Below, piece by piece: positions 25,876 to 36,633 of a DNA stretch of 64,000 nucleotides. A program made the position numbers and the translations under genes. How positions within the stretch are numbered: position 1 is the first letter of the stretch; each line of letters begins with the position of its first letter. The notes under the pieces are model-generated. The model worked only from the letters and a program-made list of their open reading frames with translations. It ran no database searches and was not told where the DNA came from. Origin of the DNA: Laguncularia racemosa. Taxonomy: Eukaryota; Streptophyta; Magnoliopsida; Myrtales; Combretaceae. The DNA is taken from NCBI GenBank assembly GCA_037954665.1, contig JBBMOL010000139.1:104232-168231 (forward strand), given 5' to 3'.

Positions 25876-26991
25876 ACTGAATATATAGGTGTTCTTGAAT
25901 CCATCATGTAACACCTTCCGATCAAACATCCAGGGCCTACCTAATAGCAAATGGAATGCACACATAGGAATTACATCACATAGAATCTCATCGTGATATT
26001 TCTGTCCAACACTCACAGGCACCTTCACCCTTAGCGTAACATGCATACAGCCCTGATTGTCCAACCAATACAAGTTATAAGGGCTAGGATGTGGACTAGT
26101 AGATAAATGTAATTTGTCTACTAGTGTAGCAGATATAACATTCGTGCAACTACCACTATCAATGCTGAGTACACAAAGGTTACCTCTGATCCTACAAGAG
26201 GTGTGGAATATGTTCTCCCTCTGTATGTCACTAACATTAAGAGATATGGTTAGAGTCCTGCGTAACACATTAATAGGTATATATTGTTCACCTGTACGCT
26301 CCTCATGTGTTTCTACAGTCTAATCATCATAATATTCCTACAGTGCTATAGACAGGTCTATAGGTTCAGCCTGTTCTTCCTCAACCTCAACATCTTCCCC
26401 AACAGCCTCCATAACAATCATCACCCTCTTATTTGGACACTGTGCTACCATGTGCCGAAATCCCATGCACTTAAAGCATTTGATTTGGTGTACTTTTCTA
26501 CTAGTAGATCCAGGAATAGTTTACCTCACATCTAGTGTTATCACCTCTTTACCCTTCCCAGAGGGTATATTTTCTTTAGTAGTGTTAAGGGTAGTTTTGT
26601 CCACTGCTCTCACTGTCTCACCTACCGCCTTTGCCCCTCTTGATCGACCATCAGCTGCCATGGGTCTGGTAGTAGTATTGGGCCTGCTGCTTGGAGCCTT
26701 GAACAAGTTGGACCTCCTTTGCCTCTCCACTTTCAAGGCCAACTGAATAGCCTCATCAAGTGTACTATAGCGCTGCAGCTCAACAACACATGCTATCTCA
26801 TATTTCAGCCCTGAGACAAAGTGTGCTAGGGTTTGTTTTGGAGGTTTGATTAACCCACATCTAATCATGAGGGTTTCAAATTCCTACACATAATCATCCA
26901 CTATCTTGCCTCCCTACCTTAAAGTCTGCAGTCACATAAATAGTTCCTGTTTGTAGTGCTTAGGGATAAATCTTTTTCTCAACACCCTTTT
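25876..26991 (-). pseudogene. E protease and C-terminal gag
   Basis: Minus-strand frame continuing from the N-terminal gag after removal of the solo LTR and one copy of its duplication (1251 bp, a multiple of three). Gag shows GLKYEIACVVELQRYSTLDE near 26780. A zinc-knuckle-like CMGFRHMVAQCPNKR lies near 26420-26470. Protease has the active-site word IDSGSCTNV (near 26135-26165) and LLLGRPWMFDRK. Several stops occur (for example 26521-26523). Element B follows directly after this segment. Confidence 0.8.
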
Positions 26992-28237
26992 TGATGTGCT
27001 CAAAACCAAGCCCAAGCACATGCAAATGAATCAAATAAACAAACCCCAACTCACATACAAAACCGGTCTAATGGAATCAATAAATTACGTGACCCGAATG
27101 GAATTTTGATGAAAATCCGAAGGTAAAATGATGCAATTAACAATCCATATATGTAATCTTCACTAAATAACAACAATTATAAGTGAAATTCACATGAATC
27201 AAATCAAGAGGAATAGATCAAAACCGTGATTTCATGGTGTGCTCAAAACCAAGTCCAAGCACAATCAAATGAATCAAAGAAAACAATCCTCAATTCACAT
27301 ACAAACCGGTCCAATTGAACTAGCAATTTGCGTGAACCCTAATGGAAATTTGATGAAATCCAAAGGTTTAAAGATGCAATCAACATCCACTAATGATCAA
27401 CTTCACTAAATAACAATAAGATCAAGTGAATTCCACATGAAATAGATGAAGAAGAAAAGCACCAAAACGTGATATATGCTCTTCCAACACAAGCACAAAT
27501 TCATGCCACCAATGTGATGGTAAAATCAAGTACTAAAGTAATCAACCTTAAACAAGATAATTGATCACAAATGCAATCAAAAATCTGACCAAGAAACTTC
27601 CAATTCAACCCTAGATATGACTCACTAGAGATGAAATGAAAAACAACAAAGAAGGAATTGATATGACTCACAATTTCTCCTTGTTGTAGTCGCCACAATT
27701 CCAATTCTTGAGATTGAAATTGATAAGAGAAAATGAACTAGGATGAACCCTAATTCCCACACGTAAAGTGTATGTTTCAAATCTACAAAATGGCCTCCTC
27801 AAACCCTACTATAAGAAAGTATTTATAGTTGCTACTCCTAAGGTTAGAAAATGGTCAAAAATTACAAGTTTGTCACTTTTAAGGTGGCTGATCCTAAATG
27901 GAAATTATAATAAAATGAAAGTGTCCCAAAAGAAAAATACAACATAAAATAGTCCATAGAACAATTACAAAGTATAAAAATATCATAAGTCTTCATGAGC
28001 CAATGCTTCGGAATGAAAACAATCACAGCGAGTCTTTAATTGTAAATCTAAAAATGTCATGTGTCCATCAACTAGTGTAAGACATATTGGCATCCCATAG
28101 AGAATTATTATTATACCTGTAAGATTATTTCTCAAATAGTTATTAGAATATAGGACATAAAAAAATATATAAGCGATTTGGACCATCAACCAAATCCAGC
28201 TCTGAAGGTATAGGTGGTGCCAGAAAATTTCTCATCA
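26992..28237 (-). mobile_element. Solo LTR of the E/F family with terminal duplication
   Basis: It runs from TGATGTGCTC to TTTCTCATCA, with the exact duplication CTTTT at 26987-26991 and 28238-28242. It interrupts E gag. The first 244 bp are tandemly repeated (second copy from 27236, TGGTGTGCTC), so two LTR-end-like words occur. A minus-strand TATAAATAC-type box lies near 27817-27826. No internal region is attached. Confidence 0.88.
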
Positions 28238-28242
28238 CTTTT

Positions 28243-28833
28243 CATATCCCTCCATGTTTCAATCTCAGCCTCCCTATCCCTGTGCCTACTGATAATCAAA
28301 TTCTTCCACCATAGTGCAGTGTATCCTATAAACTTGACAGTAGCCAATCAGACTTTGGTATTATCATTGATCTCATAACATTCAAAGAGACCCTCAACCT
28401 TGTCTTCCCAGTCCAAATAATCATCAGTTGATCCCTTGCCGTCATAAGAAGGCATCTGCAACTTCACATACTCCGGTCCCCGATGTGGTCTGAAATCCTT
28501 ATTCTAATATGGATTAGCCCCAAAGTTGTCATCCCTTTCTCCCCTATAAGGATGATGATCCCCATCTATCCTTCTATTCAGATTTCCATCTCCCACTACT
28601 CTATCTCTCTAAAGATTCTGTGGAGCTACCTAAGGTAATGCCTGAAGGTTCACCACCGGTGGTTGTGGTAACGTCATCTTATCAATCCTAGTTGCCAAAG
28701 TAGCAACTATGGTAGTAAGATCCTGGAATTGTTCTTCCAAAGTCCTCCTACCTGCAATATTATGACCCTGACCTCCACTAACCTGGCTATTGGCCTCATT
28801 GCCAATTCCCCCATTCACATTTTCGTTGGACAT
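28243..28833 (-). pseudogene. gag: E gag, N-terminal part
   Basis: The ATG at 28833 starts MSNENVNGG and a Gly/Asn-rich N-terminus. After a stop at 28630-28632 the same frame continues through a gag domain (YDGKGSTDDYLDWEDKVE near 28400-28450; YTALWWKNLI near 28300). It ends at the solo LTR within WRDMK, and the frame continues at 26986 with VLRKRFIPKHYKQ. The fold is the retrotransposon gag core with the WW-containing helix. Confidence 0.8.
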
Positions 28834-29904
28834 GTTATGATTTAAGAAGTAATCCTACAAATTACAGCATACTCCTTCAATAACACCAACTCATACGTTT
28901 AACAACCACAATAATGCAATAGCTCACGTTTCAAAAAGAATTATAAGTACAAGGAAATAATTTAGTACTCCAAGTAAAGTTTAATAAATGAAGTACATAC
29001 ATCACTACTTTCAAGTAGTTAAAATTAAATTCAACTACAAGTGCTTAAGTAACTAGTCAATTACTTTCACACTTCAATGACTTGTTTAAATTCAAATTCT
29101 ACTACTCAAACCTTCCTTTTTTAGCCACGACACACACTCACACTTTAGCTTCAACGTGCAGCACTTTACTCCACACGATTCCACAAATTCACAAATCACA
29201 ATTCCCTCACTCAACACATAAACACAACACCAACAATTCAATACTCCTTTTTACACCACAATTCATACACATATAACCACGGTGAAACAACCTCCACAAT
29301 TTTTTTGTAATCACAACTCTACACACACTCCACGGTTCACACTCCCAAACATACAAGTTTCACCACTACAAACACTAAAGCAAACCGCAACTTATACACC
29401 AACATAGCAACAATTCAAATTTGAAAATGAAACCACTTCACTAATTGCAACCCTTCCTCAAATGGTAAGAAGTAATTTTCAAATTCAAACAACCATTCAT
29501 TAACTTCTTCAACTTAATATTTGTTTTAAAAATCAAACAATTTCCAAATCTCCCACACAACTTAAATCTAGAAATGCTTAATTACACCCTCCATTTTTCC
29601 AAAAAAAAAAAAAATGAGGATCACAATTCTTCTTCTTATATAATTGCACTTTAGAATTTGTATTGAAAATGCACTAACTTTCCCTCTTAATCCACCGTGA
29701 AGTCCACAACATAGAAGCTTCAACAAGTACTCAAAACTCACTCTAACAAGCAGCAAGTTCAACTTCTACTCAAGACAAATCACACCACTTCAAGCAATTA
29801 CAACAACAATTTCAATTTACTCCCAATTTCAGAATTGAAGATGTAAGAACATGAACCGTAAATTTCCGAAATTCAAAATCAAACAACCCTTCTCACAACC
29901 TCAA
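28834..29904 (-). other. E 5' leader
   Basis: About 1.07 kb of C/A-rich DNA on the plus strand without supported coding, between gag and the primer-binding sites. Its part near 28960-29090 is clearly homologous to the F leader (46730-46860), showing that E and F are related lines. Confidence 0.6.
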
Positions 29905-30280
29905 GCTCTAATACCAAAGATGATGTGCCTAAAACCAAGTCTAAGCATACAAAAACTAAGATTGAAAGACAATCATACAATGTCAATCAACCTAGTCACT
30001 CAATGGCATCAATTTTCTATGAATGTAACCAATTCTTCAATTAGGATGTATTCAATCTTAAATCCAAGTATGATATAGCTCTGATACCAAATTATGATGT
30101 TCCTAAAACCAAGATTAAGCACATGCAAAACTAGTTTGAAAGACAATTAGACAATGTCAATCAAACTAGCTTCCAATCACATGAACAATGGCGTTAATTC
30201 TCAAGCTTTATAACCAATTCCACAACACCACGTGATCAATATTGAAATGAATCAAGTATGTGCAGCTTTGATACCAAATA
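29905..30280 (-). repeat. Tandem U5-PBS units of E
   Basis: Two tandem units (29921-30094, 174 bp; 30095-30280, 186 bp) each begin with the LTR-end word TGATGTGCC or TGATGTTCC. Three primer-binding-site copies lie in the tract: 29905-29916 (11/12 to the initiator tRNA-Met complement), 30078-30089 (12/12) and 30265-30276 (11/12). The perfect site, five bases from 30095, marks the functional PBS. The 30095-30280 unit is part of the LTR because the 3' LTR also carries it. Confidence 0.8.
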
Positions 30281-31260
30281 TGATGTGCCTAAATTAGGGG
30301 TTAAGCACATGCAATTGGTGTAAATTATAAACCTCAAATGCACTAAACCATTCTCAGTTCAAACTAATAGAATTTGCGTGAACCCTAAAGGAGTTAAAAT
30401 TAACAATTCAAAAATGATAATTTCCTCCAATATAACAATAATCACAAGTAATTCCACGTGAATTACATACAAGAACAACAAGATCCAATTCTGTGAACCA
30501 CTTCCCAAACAAAATGATCCACAATTCAAATGAGGCTAAATTGAAGGTTAAAAACCAAGGCTAAAACCAATCAATTAAGAAATAAGAATTTGATTACAAA
30601 TGCAATCAAATCTAACCAAGAAAACATCTAATTCAACCCTAGATATAACTTACTAGTGATGAAAAGGAAACACAACAAAAAGGAATTGATATTACTCATA
30701 ATTTCTCCTCGTTGCACTTGCCACAATTCCAATTTTTAGGATTGAAATTGATAAGAGCAATTAAACTAAGGAATGAACCCTAATTCTCTCACTTAAAAGG
30801 TGAAGTGTATTCTGAAAAATTATCCTCAAAACTCTACTTAAGCAAGTATTTATACTTGCTCCCTTTAGGGTTAGAAAGTCCACAAAATTATAACTATGCC
30901 ACTTTTAAGGTGGCCGGTTCTAAATGAAAATTACAAACAAATGAAAGTGTCCTAAAAGAAAATTATAACATAGAATGGTTCAATAGCAATTACAAAGTAC
31001 AAAAATAATATAAATCTTTAAGAGCCAATGCTTCAAAGTGAAATCAATTGCAGCGGGCCTTTGGATGCAAATATGATGATTTCCTATGGCCATTAACTAA
31101 TGTAAGTCATTTGGCATCCCATGGAGAATTATTATTGTACCTGTAAGATTATTACTAAAATATTTATTAGATAAAAGAAATAGAGTGAAATATGAGCGAT
31201 TTGGATCATTATCCAAATCCAGTTCTAAGAGCATCTATGGTGCCGGAAAATTTCCCATCA
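30095..31260 (-). repeat. E 5' LTR
   Basis: 1166 bp, pairing with 17569-18758 including the internal PBS-containing unit. It ends GGAAAATTTCCCATCA, followed by the GTGAT duplication. The two LTRs differ at many scattered sites, so E is older than A, B and C. Confidence 0.88.
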
Positions 31261-31285
31261 GTGATAGATGTCAACAGGTAGCGAA
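31261..31285 (+). pseudogene. D integrase fragment between E and H
   Basis: GTGAT is the second copy of the E duplication. The next 20 bases read on in D integrase (RCQQVAN after CD), the second cysteine pair of the HHCC zinc finger. H then starts with TGTTATG at 31286. D integrase resumes at about 59012. Confidence 0.75.
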
Positions 31286-33125
31286 TGTTATGCCCCAAGG
31301 GTTACCCTAGTTGTAATAGCCCGTCGTGTACTATATTGAAATCTATTATTAACTAGATTTCAACACACACAAACTTTAACATGGTACATAAGGCGTCGTT
31401 ACTCTAGAAACCACCATAAAGATAACAGTTCTACTAATACTAAAGTTAATATCTATTAATGTAAAACATAAAGTTCTGCATATATAATAGATAGAGAAAT
31501 AAGTCTATATGGTTAATATTACATTCATCCAAAAGTCTATTTAAAATTAAAAATATCTATTCTAAGTGTCGTCTTCTTTACTCACCCAGCTACCATCATC
31601 TTTGAAGATTTTCACCGTCGTTTGGATTATACCAAGGTAAAACTAGAATGGTTCCTGCAGAAAGGGTAAACTGTAGGGGGGGAGGGGTAACGGTATTTCT
31701 AATCAATATAACCTCCTTTAACCTTAGGTTGAGGATCATTTTAAAATTTCAATAGAGTTCGGGCTACAAATTTCATTGCACTTGCATGCATCCTTGGCTA
31801 CATAAATCAGAGTCACACTCTATATATCAATAGTTATGCTACAAGAATGATCTTCTAAGCAAGGTCCCGAGACGAGCCAATAAAAATAATGTTTTCCCTA
31901 CCCGCACACCTCCAGATGCATGCGGCCAAAACAGAATAATGAACACGGATTCATACCAATACATGACGATCCTCTAGTCATTTTGTATTATTCAAATAAG
32001 ACATTCCCTCAAGACATCCTTTCATTATTTGTGTAATTGTGATAGAATATATGAAAATATGCAAGAATGTTATGCATGATCCATTTCAAAATAAGCGTTT
32101 CGATATGCTTAACATAAGTTTGGAGGTGACCGGACAATTTACAAACACTCCATCAATTACAAAAATATCCATAAATACAAGCAACTTTAAAAATCAAACA
32201 ATCAACCAAATCAAGCACACACATGGGTTCATTAGTATTCAAATTTAGGTACCACTAAAATTACAAGCACAAATCAAGTGGCAATCATCATTGGTACTCA
32301 CCTTGCCATTCTTTTTCAAGGATCGTAGTAATCCTCAGGTAAAACTTAGCAATCTTCTGAAAAACCTATAAACACAGAGAAATATTTATACATATAAGAA
32401 GTAACTACCTTTAAGATAAACTAATCGAGTATCCCATGGCTAACCCCATATTTTATTAGAGTCATTTAATGTTAAGTCCTTCATTTAGGGAATTGGTCTA
32501 TTGTCAAGGTCCACGCTTAGGTCCTCATGATTTAAATATAAGGCCTTAACATCTTCTCTTTGCACTTTTATGTTTATTAGGAGTTTGAAATATGTCTAAT
32601 TCTTAGGGAAATATTCCAAATGAAAGATAAATAAGATAATCTTACAAAGATGAAGTTTGTTTGATGTAGAATTGTAATTAGAATCTACAACTATTACATA
32701 TAAATAGTATTAGTGTAAATGTGATGAATATACTATGTAAAATGATTTGGGTAAGTTGGGATTACCTTACTTTGATGAAAATTCCTAAAGTAAAGCACCT
32801 ACATCATGGAAAATAAGTTAGGTTAGCAACTTCCTTTAGGGGTTTTAAAGATAGCTCAACCTTCTTATAATTTACTTATCTTACATTTTGAAATCGATGG
32901 TCTACAACTATGATTGTCTTTAGGGATGCAAATGGGTTTTCATTTGGGGGCGAAATTTTTTGATCTTGTTGGGAAATATGAGGTGTGTTTGGTGGAAAAT
33001 TTTTAGAGGAAATGGGTAGCAAATGGCATGTGAAAGGTGGGGTTGTTTAGCGGGGGTAAATTTGCTTTTTACCTCCCTTTTTATACTAGTCAAGTTTTTT
33101 TGTTTTGTAATTTAATTTGGGTTCT
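31286..33125 (+). repeat. H left copy
   Basis: Starts TGTTATGCCCCAAGGG. No supported open frame. The part from about 31820 matches the right copy at 57121-57634, and the tail CTTTTTACCTCCCTTTTTAT is shared. It ends where K inserted (GTTCT at 33121-33125). Confidence 0.6.
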
Positions 33126-33903
33126 TGATAGAGATCAGGACGCATCCAACATTCGAGAGCTAGTCAAAGCCAATGATCCTTTACAAGGTATCGGGGGTCC
33201 TCTGACACGATCATGGACCAAGTGAATGAAGGAGGCATTACAAGGATTGATTATGGAACTTCAGGAGCAAGAGGTGATTCGACACAACTCTAACACAAGT
33301 CCTAAGCTCATGAATATCATATATCAAAGTGGGGACGAAGTGGAGGACATCAGCAATGGATAGACGACCTTCAACAAAGGAAAGGCCGCCAACCTGTCAT
33401 CTAGGCCGCCGGCCCTCTAAAAAAAAAATGTTCACCGGCAACAAAGGCCGCCAACCTTGAAATTTACACCACTGGCCGGCCTTTCCCATCCGTAGAATGT
33501 TGTTTTTGTCTTTTCATTTCAAGGCCGACCCTGGATGTATTTAAGCTACTAGCTTATAATTTATGACCATTACAAACTCCTTGGTAGGACATTTGAAAGG
33601 TCACATCCAACTTATAATTTATAACCATTATAAACTCCTTAGTAGGGACATTTGAAAGGTCATTATTAGATGGTGAATGAAAATCATTTGAGAGAATTCT
33701 CTCTTCCTTTGGTTCTAGCCATAGAACTACTTGAGGTTTTTTCATCTTAAACGCTTGGAGAAATCGATCTTGATAGCTTAGGTTCTAGTCGGCAAGTTCG
33801 ATTAGGGTCGGGTTACGCACAATACTTGATTCAATTTCGATTCTTGCGTTTTGAATCCTCTATTGATCGTTGGGTCTTAGATTAATATCTAGGGTTAGCG
33901 TCA
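33126..33903 (+). repeat. K 5' LTR
   Basis: 778 bp from TGATAGAGATCAGG to GGTTAGCGTCA. Its first third encodes the pol C-terminal tail (NIRELVKANDPLQG), which therefore lies inside the LTR. A GC-rich GGCCGCC block (about 33380-33480) follows. A duplication of about 60 bp near 33550-33660 explains the extra length over the 3' LTR. Confidence 0.88.
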
Positions 33904-33905
33904 TT

Positions 33906-33917
33906 TGGTATCAGAGC
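33906..33917 (+). other. K primer-binding site, initiator tRNA-Met
   Basis: TGGTATCAGAGC, two bases inside the 5' LTR, is complementary to the plant initiator tRNA-Met 3' end. Confidence 0.9.
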
Positions 33918-34644
33918 CAAATTCATTGAATCGGGTAATTTCTATCCTTGTTCATATTTTATTTGTAATTGATTGTATGAACTTTCTATCGAAGTTTTTT
34001 AAAAAAAAAATTCGTTCATAGAAATTTGGTTTGTTAATTCCATTGTTTACTTTTCTACTGTTGCTTTTGCATTACATTGGCCAATTCCTAAACTCAATTG
34101 TTTACTATCACATTTGTCATCCCATTGGCCAATCTATATTCCTATCAATTATTGCTGTCAATTCTGGCCGAAGAGTTTTATCCTCCTAAATTGCAATTCC
34201 AGGCATGATTGATTGATTCAAGGAAACAAAGAACCTGGTTGTTTAAAGTTTTAAAAAAAAATCATATTAAAAAAAAAGTTGCCGAATATTGGGTGAGTTT
34301 CCGTTATTGTTCTAGTTTGTTTCTTAGTTGTTCCAGTGAATTATTTTCCTATCAAATTCGTTTATTTTCCATGTCGGTCATTGAGTTTATCGCCTTTACT
34401 TGTTGTTAAATTTCTAAGTTGTCACATTGATTTATCCTAGTGGTTTTTTTGAAGAAAATTCGTCGAGTCAGTTCTAGAACATGGGCTTATAAAGGAAAAG
34501 TAGAGTGTGAGATTAATATCGTGAGAAGTCCCAAAATTTGTGTTACACACAAGTGAATTTTCATTTTTGAGTGTAAACACGTGAGAAAGTGAATTGTGAG
34601 GCCTTGTTATATTATTATTACTAACGTTCTTTGTTGCAACAAAC
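33918..34644 (+). other. K 5' leader
   Basis: About 0.73 kb of AT-rich DNA with several A- and T-runs and no supported coding, between PBS and gag ATG. The block near 34540-34640 resembles the M leader just before its gag (about 62940-63065), for example ACACGTGAGAAAG against ACACGTAAGGGAG. Confidence 0.5.
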
Positions 34645-35090
34645 ATGTTTGGTCAAAGTTCTCTTGACAGGGAGAAGGGAGTAGGAGATAATGAGTTGAT
34701 GTTTGATGCGCTATTGAGTGAGATGAGAAAAATGATGAGAGCTAAGTTGGAGCCAGTCCATCAAAGGATGGATAGGATAGAGCAAAGTAGGGAGCCCACG
34801 GGTGGCATTATAGTGGATCAAAGATCTGAGAGGCTTCCGAGGAGGGGAGTGAGAATGGAATTGGAAGAAGATACTAAAGTGGGAGAGTATAATTTTGTGA
34901 TGGGGAGCAAAAGGTTGATCACATATTTGAGTGTCATAATTATTCTGAGGATAAGAAGATTAAACTTGCAGTAGTCGAATTCACTGACTATGCGAGTGTA
35001 TGGTGGGATCAATTGGTTCAAAATAGAAGACAATATGGGGGGAGACCTGTCAGCATATGGGATGAGATGAAAACAATCATGTAGAAGAGG
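34645..35090 (+). pseudogene. gag: K gag, N-terminal part
   Basis: The ATG at 34645 begins MFGQSSLDREKG. A shift near 34890 leaves the conserved gag domain in another frame (HNYSEDKKIKLAVVEF, YASVWWDQLV near 34940-35010). A TAG follows near 35082. Element L interrupts at the AGAGG duplication, and gag resumes at 52135 with RYIPTHYFRDLHGKL. Confidence 0.8.
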
Positions 35091-35826
35091 TGATGTGGAA
35101 CCCCAAGACCCAAATTGTTTCTTAGAACTCCCTACCAATCAAATCAAAATTTGATTCTCACCAAAGTAATCAGAATGGTTTGTTCAATTACCCAAGAACA
35201 CGTTTGTGAAAAGAACTCAAGTTATAATTGAAAATTACCCCTTGAACCCAAGATTAAAGTATTCAAGAACAATAGAAATAGGAATTAAAAATTGAAATAC
35301 AAAAGATGAACTCAATTGCATTCAACTTAACACCTTATGCATAAAAACACAAGAAAACAAACTCTCTTATATTCTAATATGAAAACTCAATACAACTTGA
35401 TGCTTAAAACAAAACTAAGCAGCCCTATTTATAGAGTTTTTTTCATCAAAAGTACATCGAACCTAGACAATCAGAGTGGTGTCACTAATTAACTCTTGTA
35501 ACTCCCATCTAGTTAGAAAAACTGCTCAAATTTATTGCAAGGAGTTGTTCCAAGGTTCAATGAATCTAGACATTACTTGGATGGCTAGAAATGAGATGGG
35601 TTGAATCCAAAGCTAATCTTTTAGCCCAACTAAATTAATGAACTTTGGCTCTTTAAAATCTCCAAGCTTGCATAGCCCATTATCAACCCATTTTTACACG
35701 AATAATTGAAGTTGTTCCTTTAGTCTTTTAGTTTGGGCCCTAGTGATTGGTCTGCTAAAATCTCCAAGATGATTTTCCAAGTCACTATCCTGAACATTAG
35801 TGGCATGTGGAGTAGCATTTGTATCA
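35091..35826 (-). repeat. L 3' LTR
   Basis: From TGATGTGGAACCCC to GCATTTGTATCA on the plus strand. The inner end encodes the pol tail RPITRAQTKRLKEQ on the minus strand, so in L as in K the pol end reaches into the LTR. A polypurine tract GAAGGGAGGGGAAA on the minus strand abuts at 35827-35840. Confidence 0.92.
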
Positions 35827-35928
35827 TTTCCCCTCCCTTCGAAAGGATTCATCCTCGAATCAGATCCTGCATTAATATCAAAGAGAGATAAATCAGAAAC
35901 ATTAAAAGTAGCTGAAACACCGTACTCA
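35827..35928 (-). pseudogene. L pol C-terminal tail and polypurine tract
   Basis: Minus-strand frame with YGVSATFNVSDLSLFD and SRMNPFEGRGND, typical of the end of Gypsy pol; the purine tract is encoded within the last codons. The frame continues from 42117 (INDNAYRIDLPGE) once C is removed. Confidence 0.8.
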
Positions 35929-36325
35929 TGATAAAGCCATTTTATACTCAATCTTTATAGTATAAATTGTGTTAAATTATTATTGATTTTATAGAAATCA
36001 TAAGGAAATGGTACTTTAATTCTATCATCGTGACAAATCAGGTTAAATGGAGTCAAGGATGCTAATTCAAGTATTTTAGAGAAGTCATCTACAACTTGGA
36101 TCAAGACAAGGAATTACACCATCGGAGGAAGCACGGTTTGAGGCACGGCCAAGGTTCAAACCGTGTTACACACTGGACAAGAAGGCGAAAATGAGGACTT
36201 ACAACAGAGAGAGACACGGCTTAAGGCACGGCCGTGGTGGAAGCCGTGGGAGAAACCGTGCTTGAAGCCGTGGTGGAAGCTAGGTGTGCCAATGAGAAGA
36301 AAGTGTGGAACATCAACCAGATGAA

Positions 36326-36530
36326 GGCACGGCTTGAAATCTAACCGTGGGTCTAACTGTGGTACACACTGGACACGGATGAAGACTTATAGATTATGCA
36401 CAGATGAAGGCACGGCTTGAAATCTGGCCGTGTGTGTAACCGTGGTACACATTGGGCGCGGATGAAGACTTGAAGAATATGCACAGAGGATGGCACGGCT
36501 TGACCCACGGCCGTGTGGTGGGGCGTGCCA
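36326..36530 (+). repeat. 83-bp tandem repeats in C U3
   Basis: Units begin GGCACGGCTTGA at 36326, 36409 and 36492 (the last partial). Each carries GCCGTG/CACGGC inverted words, ending in CACGGCCGTGTGGTGGGGCG. They lie 100-300 bp upstream of the TATA box, a likely enhancer position. The same array is in all A, B and C LTRs. Confidence 0.8.
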
Positions 36531-36624
36531 GGCAGACGAATCTTCACTTCTCGAAATCTACTTGGAAAAGGAAAGATATTTTCGTATCTTGCTAGCAAAA
36601 GATCACATGCTATCCCCCTAACAA

Positions 36625-36633
36625 TATAAATAG
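36625..36633 (+). promoter_or_regulatory. TATA box of C 5' LTR
   Basis: TATAAATAG, followed about 15 bases later by the CCCTAGAGGG palindrome, as in A and B. Confidence 0.6.

Larger units (their letters stand above)
17569..31260 (-). mobile_element. Element E: gag-protease-only Gypsy element
   Basis: The ends are TGATGTGCC and TTCCCATCA, with the exact duplication GTGAT at 17564-17568 and 31261-31265. The target lies in D integrase, whose zinc-finger codons continue on the other side. Without its own insertions (B and the solo LTR) E is about 5.5 kb. It consists of 3' LTR, a short protease tail, protease, gag, a long leader, initiator tRNA-Met PBS and 5' LTR. No RT, RNase H or integrase is present, so it would need another element's enzymes. 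Confidence 0.9.

Noticed and set aside
29082..29276. Thr/His-rich open frame in the E leader
   Set aside because: It comes from CA-rich low-complexity DNA on the strand opposite to the element.
30078..30089. tRNA gene fragment
   Set aside because: Only the 12-base tRNA 3' complement is present, always next to an LTR end; it is a primer-binding site.
36326..36530. CRISPR-like array
   Set aside because: Units are contiguous 83-bp tandem repeats without spacers, in a plant LTR.
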